Shown one piece after another: positions 45,648 to 58,224 of a stretch of DNA of 64,000 nucleotides. Source of the stretch: Eriocheir sinensis. Lineage: Eukaryota > Arthropoda > Malacostraca > Decapoda > Varunidae. The notes under the pieces were generated by a model, which worked only from the letters and a program-made list of their open reading frames with translations, did not search any database and was not told the origin of the DNA. The translations under genes and the position numbers were made by a program. The stretch lies in NCBI RefSeq assembly GCF_024679095.1, contig NC_066517.1, positions 22,661,040 to 22,725,039 of the forward strand. Direction: 5' to 3'. Each line of letters begins with the position of its first letter. Positions within the stretch are counted from its first letter, which is position 1.

Positions 45648-48600
45648 ATTGTAACAGAGATGAGCACCAAGGCCATAAGCAGCTTGACATATGCCCCTAA
45701 CTCTACCTTGTACCCACCTTAGTGTAGTCCCCTGCCACTGTGGCCTCGCGATAGTGTATGAAGAACCCCTCAATGGGCGTGCCGGGGGCGGGGGTGTAGT
45801 GCCAGGCCAGGCGGACGGTTGTGGGTGTGGTGGGTGTGAGGGCGGTGATGGCGGGCGGGTGGGCGGGCCGCTGGGTGTTGGTGTCCCTCTCCAGCAGGAA
45901 GCGGCGGGAGGTGGGGCCAAGCTGGTTGTCGTTGTTGGCGTAGACAGCGGCGATGCGGAACCTGCCAGGGGAAGGGGAGAGGAAGCATCTTTAAGTGTCA
46001 TAGAAAAATCTTATTCGCAGAGGAATTAAAAGTATTTGGGTGTAAGTGTTCTACAAATATTTTTCTTCTTTGTATGAGTTATTTTTATTGAAGAGCTTTT
46101 TGCTTTTATTTCAGTGTTCTTCTGTTTTTACTGGTGGAGGTTAAGTTTTACTGGTACTTAACATTTTAATTCTCGTTTGTCTTTTTTTCTTGGACTGCCA
46201 TCACCATTTCATCATCACCATTACCAATACACCAACCTAACCACCACCACCACCACCATCAGTGTCATCACCTCATCATCTTTAAAGAGTGTCTGCAGGC
46301 TTTTCTATTCACTGATTTCTGGGGGGGTCCTTGGCTGATTCCTTTGGTATAAAAAAAATAAGTAAATAAATCAATAAATAAATAAATAAATAAAAATAAA
46401 CTCATGAAATCAACTCCGCCACCCACCTGTACACCCGTCCCGTCTCCAGGCCAGTCACTTCATAGGAGGTGACGTGCGGAGGAATGATCTCATCCGCCGT
46501 CATCCAGTGGCTCCCCTGCTGCCCGCGACTCCTCACAAGCTTGTACTGGATCTGCGGAAAGGTGTCATCGTCATCACCAGTCACCAGGATGAACTAATCA
46601 GTGAAGAAAGTCTCACTACCACTTTTTTATATATACAGGAAAGTAGTCATATAAAAAAATTAAAAAAGAGGAAACAAAAAGGCCCCATTCTTCTTATATT
46701 TGCTCCCCTTGTCTCTAGATCCTAACTGCAGGCTTATCACACAATCAACTATAAAGAAACAAAATCACAAGACAAAACACTCAATAAATCCACAACTTCA
46801 GACACTACAACACATTTATCCTCTCCCACAACACAGGCGGCTCAGGACTCCGACAAACACAGCTCACTCTTCCGTACCTTATAGAATGATATGGGAAGCG
46901 TGACTGACTCGGGTGGACCCTCCCAGGACACCATCACGGATTCGTCGGACACCTTGGTGATGTTGGGCATGGAGGGCGGCACCATACGACCTAGACACAG
47001 ACAAGAAAAGAATGATCGGTATGCAATAATTTTGGTTTCATTGTTTTTACCGTAATTTATGTATACTTTCCATGGGCTCTTTTTCAGTTTTCTCCTCACA
47101 TTACAATAAATAAAATAGGCATACAGTTAAATTTTGACCCACCCCAAAAAAACTGAGGTGGACACTAATATTTAAACCAAAGGGTATCTCATGGGTAAGG
47201 GGTTATTTCTTTGGGGTCTTTATCTGCATCTTAAGCCATTCTACGATAACTTCAATTACAACGCTAGGCTGAGTCATATGATGTAACCTAAGAACACCTC
47301 AATAAAGAATATATTTACTAATCTCACCTTTCTTTTTGGTGGCTTTGCTCCCTTCCTCATTTTGCCATTCCCACCTTCCATCATTTTCCTCTTCTTTCCC
47401 TTCCTTCCTCTACACTACAAACACACTTAAGAATATACCAACAAAAGTGCCAATCTCACCCTTTTTTTTGCTGCCCTTGCCTCCCTTCTTCATCTTGCCA
47501 CTCCCATCCGGTGAAGACAGGTTCCCCTCTCCCTCTGCCTTCTTCCTCTTTCCCTTCCTCCCTCTACACTTTAAACCCACCTAAAAATACACTAATAATC
47601 AATACATTTGCCAAACTCACCTTTCTTTTTGCTGCCCTTGCCTCCCTTCCTCATCTTGCCACTCCCACCCGGTGAAGACAGGTTCCCCTCTCCCTCTACC
47701 TTCTTCCTCTTTCCCTTCCTAAACTCACCTTTCTTTTTGCTGCCCTTGCCTCCCTTCCTCATCTTGCCACTCCCACCCGGTGAAGACAGGTTCCCCTCTC
47801 CCTCTACCTTCTTCCTCTTTCCCTTCCTTCCTCTCCGTGCTCCTCCACCTCCTCCTCCATCTCTTCCTCCTCCTCCTCTTGAGACTTCTGAACCATCGCT
47901 GCTGTTGCCATCCTCTCCGTTCGTTCTCTTGGCGCCAACGATATCCGAGACGAGATCTGTTAGGAATAAAAAGATAAGTACAAACACAATAACAAAAAGG
48001 TGGAGGTAGAAATTATGATTAAGCTTAAGTATGAATGATGAGACAGGTGCATTTCTTATTTTCTTGCACCTGTAATTTTTTTTCCACTTCTGTTTTACAC
48101 TTAATGATTTTTTGTCCTCACTTTTAATCTCATTTTCCTCGTTTTCATCTTGTTTCTACTCCTCCTCCTCCACCTACTTTTTTCCTTTCCTCACTTTCCT
48201 CTTTTCTCTCCCAATTCTCTCTAATCTTCACTTATCCTCCTCTTCCTTCTTTAAACTTCCTCTTTTTCCTCCTTCTCCTCCAACCCACTTTTTCTCTTTC
48301 TGCTTCTTATGATACTACTTCTTCCTTTCATCCTCAGCCAGTGTTACTTTTTCTTCTCCTCCTCCTCCTCCTCAGCACACTACCCCTCACCTGGCCTGGG
48401 GTGTGTGGCGCCGGGTAGAGCCGTGACTGTCCGGGGCACCACGTTCACCATGGCCACGCCCTGCGCCGTGCCCTCGGGGTTGTGGGCGAAGCACTGGAAG
48501 ATCCCGGCGTGCTCCTTCTGCACTGCCCGTATCACCAAGCCTTCGTCTGCAGGGTGGAGGGTGGGTGAGTGTTGGGTGGGTGTGGGGGAGGTAGTGTGAT

Positions 48601-51144
48601 GGCAGACAAGACACAAAGACAGGAAAATAGAATACAGAGGCGATGGCTGAGTGGTCAGCATGTGGGCGTGGTGAGCCCGTGGGCCAAGGTTCAAGTTCCA
48701 CCAAAACACGCCGATTTTTCAAACCATTGCCGAGTGTCTGAAGATTACCCACATGCTGCCCAGATGTTCAATCAACCCTAACTTCAGTGACTTTGTTCAA
48801 GAGGAGCACTGGGGGACAGCATGGAGCAGGCATGAGTAATACATCACAGCAGTCACTATAAATAAAATTCACCTGCACCACTAACGGACTGAGGCTGTCC
48901 CAGAGGCCTCTCAGTACAGCTTACTGGCACTATAGACAGCACCTAAAAAAAAAAAAAAAAATCAGGCTCCAGTCTGGCAGGCTGAGGTTCGAGCCTGGCT
49001 CAGCCAAGATTTTTCTGCTGACTAGGAGCAGTTACTGTCCCCCTTTGAGCAAGGGGGACGGGGTGTGTGGTGTGTGAATGTCCCAGAAGTACCCAGAGAA
49101 TGACTATAGGGAGCTTGCTCAGGTCAGAAGGACACTTGCTGGTGATTGCGAGCCCAGCTCATGATCAAGCCACGGGTGAATTACACACACTCACCAGTGA
49201 TGGCAATGTTCCCGTACTCGAAGACCAGCTCCCCGTTGAACACCCACATCACCTTGGGCTGCGGGTGTCCCTGGGCGGAGCAGTGCAGGGTGAGCGCCTC
49301 GCCCTCCTCCACCTGCTGGGACTCAGGTGCCACAGTGATGCTCGGAGGCTCTGGAAGGCAAGGACAAAGAGGAAGGAAAGGTTATAGTCTCATCAATATG
49401 TCCTCAGTCACCCTCCTTTTCTTTCTTGGGCTCATCAAGATAATAAAAACAGTTTTACTAATGCTGTTTTTTTTTTTTATATATTCTCTTCCTCTCCCTC
49501 CTCATAATGCATCAGCTGTAAAACTCTCAAGCCACTCACCCACCACCTCCACAGACACAGGCATCATCTTCTCCTGGCCCACCCCACCACGAGCATAGCA
49601 GAAGTACGACCCGGCATCCTCAATCACCAGGCCCGTCAGGAGGAGCGAGCCGTCAGCCCCTTGCGAGGCCCTGGCGGGGAGCGCGTCGCCGTACCGGGTC
49701 CACCTCACTGTGGGTTGTGGGTTCCCATTGGCCAGGCACTGCAGGGTGAGGTTGGTTCCTGTGGGGGGTGAGAGAGGGGTCAGGTTGAGGGTATAAATCA
49801 GTGGTTTTTAAGATCTCTCATGCAGTGGATACCTTTACTAAAATTATCATGTGTTTGACCCTTGATTATGAGAGTTCCCCCTTAAGTACACTAGAGTTCA
49901 ACAGGTGTTTGCTAGAATATAGTACTACAGATGGGATAGATAGAGTTAGATAGATAGGTGGGTTAGATGGATAGAGCTAGAGGATAGATAGATAGATAGA
50001 GGTTTAATTTCAAGTGATTTCAGTGAGGCTTTGCAAGGGATGTGAAGTGAGAGGAGAGGAGGAAGAATAAGAAAAGAAGAGAAGGGGAAGGAATAGGAGA
50101 AAAAAGGGAGAGAAGAGAAAAGGACAGAAGAGAAGGTGAGTGGAAAAGAAGATAATACATGATAAAAGAGGGAGAGAAGAGAAGAGGGAAGAAAGGGAGA
50201 GGAGAAAATGAGAAAGAAGAAGAGAGGAGATATATGATGAGAAGAGGAGAGAAGAGAAAAGAAGAGGAGATAATGGAAGAGAAGTGAAGGGGAGAGAAAA
50301 GGAAGAAGAGAGGATATATAAGGTAAAGAGGAGGAGGAAGAGAAGGAAGAGGAGAAAACTCAAGTGTTAAGATAGTAAGGAAGGGGAAGGAGGAGGAGGA
50401 GGTGGAGGAGAAGGAGGAGGAAATTCTTAGCCAACTAGTCATGGGAGAGAAAGGAGGAGGAGGAAGAGGAGGAGGAGAAGGAAGAAGAGGCAAGATAAAA
50501 GATGCACAGTCATGAAGAAGAGAGGAAGTACACCAAAGAATATCTGTATAAAAATATCCCTCTTTCTATCTTTATCAATTATTTTTCATCTTTCTTTATC
50601 TTGTTCTGCTTTCTCTTCCATTTATTTTTTAGCGAGTGTTTCTCTTTAGTTTTTTTTTTCCTTTCGTGAACATTTATTAACTATCTTCATTAATTTACTC
50701 ATTCTCATTCTTTCTTTTCCACTTCCATTCTCTCATATTTCCATCCTATTCTCCCTTTTCCATTCTCATTCTCTTCTTCTCTTATCCTTTCTTTTTCACT
50801 TCCATTCTCTCATTTCCATCTCAATCTCAATCATCCCTTCTTCTCCACTTCCATTCTCTCATTTCCATCTCAATCTCAATCATTCTTTCTTTTCCACTTC
50901 CATTCTCTCATTTCCATCTCAATCTCAATCATTCTTTCTTTTCCACTTCCATTCTCTCATTTCCATCTCAATCTCAATCATCCCTTCTTTTCCCTTCCCC
51001 TCTTCGTTTAGTAGCACACCCACACCCGGCCGGCTATCTGTCCTCCCTTCTCCCCTTCCCCCAAGACGAAGGGCAGCGATGATATCAGGAAGCAAAACAA
51101 ATGGCCTGAGGAAGGGGGCGTGATGGAGAATAATTAATTGTATG

Positions 51145-51199
<55 letters not shown>

Positions 51200-52557
51200 T
51201 TTACTGTTGTTTTTTCTTCCTTTCTTTGTTTTCTTTTCTCATCTTCCATACGCATTACTTTCCTTTCTTTTTTATTAACCTCATTCCTCTCTCTCCCTTT
51301 CCTCTTATTCTTTGTTCTTCTTTCTTCCCATTCTCTGTTTTTTCCTTCCCATTCTCTCTTTTTCCTTCCCATTTTCTCTTTTTCCTTCCCATTCTCTCTT
51401 TTTCCTTCCCATTCTCTCTTTTTCCTTCCCATTCTCTCTTTTTCCTTTCCTATTCTCTCTTTTTCCTTCCCATTCTCTCTTTTTCCTTCCCATTCTCTCT
51501 TTTTCCTTCCCATTCTCTCTTTTTCCTTCCCATTCTCTGTTTCTCCTTCCCATTCTCTCTTTTTCCTTCCCATTCTCTCTTTTTCCTTCCCATTCTCTCT
51601 TTTCGCTTCCCATTCTCTCTTTTTCCTTCCCATTCTCTCTTTTTCCTTCCCATTCTCTCTTTTTTCCTTCCCATTCTCTGTTTTTTCCTTCCCATTCTCT
51701 CTTTTTCCTTCCCATTCTCACTTTCTTCCTTCCTATTCTCTCTTTTCTTCTTCCCATTCTCTGTTTTTCCTTCCCCTTCTCTGTTTTTCCTTCCCATTCT
51801 CTCTTTTTCCTTCCCATTCTCTCTTTTTCCTTCCCATTCTCTCTTTTTCCTTCCCATTCTCTCTTTATCCTTCCCATTCTCTCTTTATCCTTCCCATTCT
51901 CTCTTTTTCCTTCCCATTCTCTCTTTTTTCCTTCCCATTCTCTAATTTTTCCTTCCCATTCTCTCTTTTTCCTTCCCATTCTCTCTCCTTCCCATTCTTT
52001 CCCCTTCCCATTCTCCCCCTTCCCCCAGTGTACTCACCCGTGTGGCCTGAATAGACGGTCCTCAGGGTCACAAACTTCGGGGGAGCCACGGGCGTGCGGG
52101 GGCTCCTGGGGGACACCATGAGGCGGGTGGCGGTGGGCGGCGCAACGCTCCCCCCCAGCACCGGGTTGTGGGCGCGGCAGGTGTAGAGACCCGCCGCCCA
52201 CGCCCCCACGCCCGTCACCAGCAGGTCTCCGTGGGGCGTCTGCTGGTAGGCTGTGAAAAAAAAATATATAAAATGAAATAAAGGGGGAAGGAAAATAATT
52301 ATAATCTGTGGAATATAATCGAATACAAATAAAATGTGACTCGTGACATTTACCTACATGAAATAACAACAAAAAAAAAAAGGTGTTAGTGAGGATGAAG
52401 AAGTATGAAAATTAGATGAATAACAAAAAGAACAAAAGACGAAAAAATTAAAGAAAACGAAGAAAAAACGAAAAAAAGGATAAACTTTAAAAAAAGAAAG
52501 AAAAAAACAAAAGAAAACGAAAAAACGACGAAAGTACGAGAAAAACGAAAGAAACAA

Positions 52558-52592
<35 letters not shown>

Positions 52593-53344
52593 TGACCTCA
52601 CCTGCCCCGCGCGTCAGGTCGAGCGGGCGTCCATCCCTGTAGAAGGTCAGCACGGGGTCAGGGATGGAGTAGGGGGCGTCACACTCCACCCTGGCCGCTC
52701 CCCCTTCCAGCACCTCCACCTCCGTCATCTCCACATCGCCCTCCGCCACCTCCTCCCCCTTCAACACCGCCGCCCGGAGCTTGCCAGGGAGCGAAGTGAG
52801 GGCGATGGGGCCGAACCAGGCGACGCACTATAAGAGGAGATTGAAGACGCTTTGGTTACACTGTACAGGTCGATACTATAAGACATTCGCTTCTCATATC
52901 ATCTATTTCTTAAGGTTAAAGAGGGGGTCAGTCGGGTTCTAATGAGCGTTTCTTTAGGTTCACGGTACAGAAGAAGGGTCAAACCGGGTCAAACTACCAC
53001 CACCAGGGTCATAAAACTACCCCTGGAAATGCCCAAAACTCCTATATACGAAAGTCTTGTCTAAGGGTTGAATGAAGACGCTTTGGTTCAGTGACAGTGT
53101 TTCTTCTTCTTCTTTAGTGATTAGTTCAGTTCAGTTAATGGGGTGAAGTTTACATAATATTATAGTCTTTGTAACGTCTCTTTTGTCTCTTTCTATTCTG
53201 TGGGTTCTGCTTCTGTATTTTGATTTCTCTTTCTTTACAGATTTCATACAGCGGTTCTTTTTTTTCAATGTTGTCTTTGCTGAATAAAAAAAAAACTTTC
53301 CTATGATATTATTTGGATTTTGCTACTCACCTTTGAATACTAGC

Positions 53345-53400
<56 letters not shown>

Positions 53401-53470
53401 GCACACCTGATCCCCTTTTGTCCACCTGATAGTGTTAGCCAATCATTTACCTGTTGTTTACGTTGACACA

Positions 53471-53546
<76 letters not shown>

Positions 53547-53881
53547 TGGTACAACCCCAGCTGGTGTCTATAATCCTCCTCCCTCTCTGCGAGCCGGATG
53601 ACCAACTCGCTGCCCCCGCCTTCCATGGCCACCACTTCGAAACCCTCCGGCGCGTCCCCTACAGAGCCTTCGAGGGAGGGCTTCGGGGCTCGGGCGGGGG
53701 CGTGGAGGAAGTGGCTGTTGTATTTCCACGATATCTTCTCCGCGGTGACGTTGGTGGCGCAGGGGAGGCGAACTTCTGTCCCCGGTACCGCCACTACCTC
53801 CGCCGCCGGCCATTGCAAGAAGCCAACTCGGAATCCGTCTGCTGGAGGGGAGAGAGGGAGGGAGTTGATGTAGTGGTGGTG

Positions 53882-53955
<74 letters not shown>

Positions 53956-53956
53956 G

Positions 53957-53989
<33 letters not shown>

Positions 53990-54011
53990 GTAGTAGTAGT
54001 AGTAGTAGTAA

Positions 54012-54083
<72 letters not shown>

Positions 54084-57000
54084 AGGAACAAGAACAAGAA
54101 CACCAAGAAAAAGAAGAAAAAAACATCAAACAACAACAGCAACAACAAGATATTCTATTAACTTTTTTTTGTGTGTGAAAATCAGTAACACTTGTTTTTT
54201 GCGTATCTTCGTTAATTACTAATCTACTTCACATCCTATCTCTCTATTTCCTTACAATATCCTTCTCTCCTTACATTCTCTCTAGTCCTCTCAATCTATC
54301 CCACTTTTCTCTATTCCTACCCCCTTTTTCTTCTCCAGTTTCTTTTCCTCCTCCTTCGCTTCTTTCTCTCCTCTCTTATCTCTCTTAGAAGTAGGCTTAG
54401 CGGGTCGGGCTGGCGGAAGACGTGGAGATATTATGCTGTCTGTCTGGGTAGGCTGCTTAATTTGACCCGGCGGAGGAGAAGGAGGAAGGAATAGGAGGGT
54501 GGAAGGAGAGGGGGAGGAAGGGAAGGGAGAGGGACTGGGAGAAGGAAGAAAGAGGAGATAGAAGAAAGTTTTGGGGAGGAAAAAAGAGAGTGGAGGAAGG
54601 GAAGGGAAAGGGATTGAGGAGAAGAAAGAAAGAGGAGGTAGAAGGAAGTTTGGGGAGGAAAAGAGAGAGGGGAGGAAGGGAAGGGAAAGGGATTGAGGAG
54701 AAGAAAGAAAGAGGAGGTAGAAGAAAGTTTGGGGGAGGAAAAAAGAGAGTGGAGGAAGGGAAGGGAAAGGGATTGAGGAGAAGGAAGAAAGAGGAGGTAG
54801 AAGAAAATTTGGGGGAGGAAAAAAAGAGAGTGGAGGAAGGGAAGGGAAAGGGATTGAGGAGAAGAAAGAAAGAGGAGGTAGAAGGATGTTTGGGGGAGGA
54901 AAAAGAGAAAGACGTGAGAGAAGAGTGGAGGACGAGAAAGAGGAAGAGGGGTGGAAGAGAAAACAGTGGAGGAGGAGAAAGGGAGAAAGGAGTAGAAGGT
55001 AAGAATGGAGGAGAAAGAAATGGGAGGGAGAGGAAAAAGTGGTAAGAGAAGGAGAAATGGAGAAAGAAACAAAGAGAGAAGTGGGAGAGGAAAGAGGAAT
55101 AACAGGGTGGATGAGGGAAGAGTGGAGGAGAAAGGGAATAAGGGAGAGGAGATGGAGGAGTCCCTATACCACTATCCTGGAGGTGGTGGCAGAGTGGTAC
55201 GGGAGAGGTGAGCCCGTGGATCTGAGTTCGAGTCCCACTGATGCACACTTACAATTTTAAACCATCGCCGAGTGTCTTATTACCTACATGGTGCCCAGGT
55301 CTTCAATCAACCCTAACTTCAGCGACTTCGGTCAGGAGGAGCACCGGGGGGCAGCATGGGCCAAGCAGAGTCATTCATCACGGCAGTCATTATAAAAAAA
55401 ATTCGCCTGCTCCACTAACGGGCTGGGGTCGTTCAAGAGGCCCCTCAAGACAGCTTTTTTTTTTTCTTTTCTTTTATTTTTTTTACAGCAGAGGAGGCAG
55501 TGCAAGGGCGTAAAAAAAAACAATATAAAAATAAATTCGCCTGCTCCACTAACGGGCTGGGGTCGTTCAAGAGGCCCCTCAAGACAGCTTTTTTTTTTCT
55601 TTTTCTTTTTTTACAGCAGAGGAGACAGTGCAAGGGCGTAAAAAATAAGAAAACAATATGAAAAAAAAAAAAAAAATCGCCTACTCCACTAACGGGCTGG
55701 GGTCGTTCAAGAGGCCCCTCAAGACAGCTTTTTTTTTTTCTTTTTTTTTACAGCAGAGGAGACAGTGCAAGGGCGTAAAAAAAAAGAAAACAATATAAAA
55801 ATAAATTCGCCTGCTCCACTAACGGGCTGGGGTCGTTCAAGAGGCCCCTCAAGACAGCTTTTTTTTTTCTTTTCTTTTTTTACAGCAGAGGAGGCAGTGC
55901 AAGGGCGTAAAAAAAAAAGAAAACAATATAAAAAAAATTTCGCCTGCTCCACTAACGGTCTGGGGTCGTTCAAGAGGCCCCTCAAGACAGCTTTTTTTTT
56001 TTTTTTCTTTTTTTACAGCAGAGGAGGCTGTGCAAGGGCGTAAAAAATAAGAAAACAATATGAAAAAAAAAATTCGCCTGCTCCACTAACGGGCTGGGGT
56101 CGTTCAAGAGGCCCCTCAAGACAGCTTTTTTTTTTTCTTTTTCTTTTTTTACAGCAGAGGAGACAGTGCAAGGGCGTAAAAAAAAAGAAAACAATATAAA
56201 AAAAAATTCGCCTGCTCCACTAACGGGCTGGGGTCGTTCAAGAGGCCCCTCAAGACAGCTTTTTTTTTCTTTTTCTTTTTTTACAGCAGAGGAGACAGTG
56301 CAAGGGCGTAAAAAAAGAAAGAAAACAATATAAAAATAAATTCGCCTGCTCCACTAACGGGCTGGGGTCGTTCAAGAGGCCCCTCAAGACAGCTTTTTTT
56401 CTTCTTTTCTTTTATTTTTTTACAGCAGAGGAGACAGTGCAAGGGCGTAAAAAATAAGAAAACAATATGAAAAAAAAAATTCGCCTGCTCCACTAACGGG
56501 CTGGGGTCGTTCAAGAGGTCCCTCAAGACAGCATTTTTTTTATTTTTTTACAGCAGAGGAGACAGTGCAAGGGCGTAAAAAAAAGGAAAACAATATGAAA
56601 AAAAAAGCCCGCTACTTACTGCTCCTAAATAGTGTAGAGTGTCCAAAAAGAGAAATCGGTTTCGGGAGGAGAGGTGTCCTGATACCCTCCTCTTGACAGA
56701 AGCTTACCGGCGCTATAGGCAGCCCCCCCCCCCCCCCCACACCCCCACCACCACCACCGCTACCACCATTAGTAACCATTCCCATCATTTTCTCTCATTA
56801 TCTCCACCTGTACTATATCATCACCACCACCACCATTAATACCACTACCACCACCACCACCACCAGAAGCAACAACCTCACCACCTTCAGCCACCACCAC
56901 CACCACCTTCATCATCATCACCACCACCACCAGAAGCAACAACCTCACCACCTTCAGCCACTGCCACCACCACCACCTTCATCATCATCACCACCACCAC

Positions 57001-57412
57001 CAGAAGCAACAACCGCACCACCTCCAGCTATTACCACCACCATCACCACCACCACCACCACCACCAGTCAGACCGGGTTGTAAATGCCATGAGATACAGC
57101 TTCCTCGTGACCTTGCGGAGGAGGAGGAGGAGGAGGAGGAGGAGGAGGAGGAGGAGGAGGAGGAGGAGGAGGGGGGCATGGAGATGTTACCACTACAACC
57201 ATCATCATCTCCTCCTCCACCTCCTTCTTTCATCTCCTCCTCCTCCTCCTCCTCCTCCTCCTCCATCACCACCACCACCACCGCCATCACCACCTCCATC
57301 AGAGCTAATGCATTATGTGTTATTGTGTTTGGGTGCGCGGTGGTGGTGATAGTTTGGGTGTGGTGACAATCGTAGTAATGAATGGGTGGTGATAACGAGG
57401 CAGGTGGTGGTG

Positions 57413-57481
<69 letters not shown>

Positions 57482-57768
57482 ACAATATAATGATAGCAAG
57501 AAGAACGAGAGCAAGAAGATGAACGGGAGAGAAAGAAAGAAAGAAAGAAGATCGAAAAACAAAAAGAAAAAAAGAAAAGAACAACAAAAAATAACTAGAT
57601 TAAGGAAAAAAGAAAACAAGAACAACGAAAGAAGAAGAAAAAGAAGAAAGAAGAGAAAAAAAAATATAACCAGTAAGAAAAAAAAAGGTCAACGAAGAAC
57701 AAATTAAGAGGAAAAAAATAAAAAAAATAAAATAAAGATAAATTAAGTAGGAGGTTAAATAAACTGAT

Positions 57769-57858
<90 letters not shown>

Positions 57859-58183
57859 ACCATTTGCTGTGTCTCATTGAAATTCCTTAACCATCACAAG
57901 AAGAAGAAGAGGAGGAGGAGCAGGAGGAGTAAGAGGAGGAGGAGGAGGAGGCAAAGATGAAAACAAATAAAAGAAGAAAAGAAGAAAAAGAAAAAGAAGA
58001 ACAACAAGAGAAAGGAATAAGGAAAAATAAAAAAGAAGGAAATATGAAAAAAAAATCTTCCTTCCTCATTTCTCACTTTCCTTGCTTCGTTCTTTCTCGT
58101 TCTTCCTTCTTTCCTTCCGTTTTTTCCTCTTCCCTTTATCTATTTCTCCTACCCTCTTTTTTTCCTCTTCCCTCCCTTCTTTC

Positions 58184-58224
<41 letters not shown>

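Noticed and set aside
48380..48752. Alternative frame across Ihog-like exon 7
   Set aside because: Only the frame with FQCFAHNPEGTAQG joins exons 6 and 8 in phase; the other is a shadow.
51085..52121. Very long open frames on both strands (up to about 270 codons)
   Set aside because: Entirely made of a 20-bp minisatellite in an Ihog-like intron; no domain, no splice logic.
53432..54178. Plus-strand frame of 248 codons with poly-Val
   Set aside because: Antisense shadow of Ihog-like exon 2 continued into a (TAG/TGG)n microsatellite.
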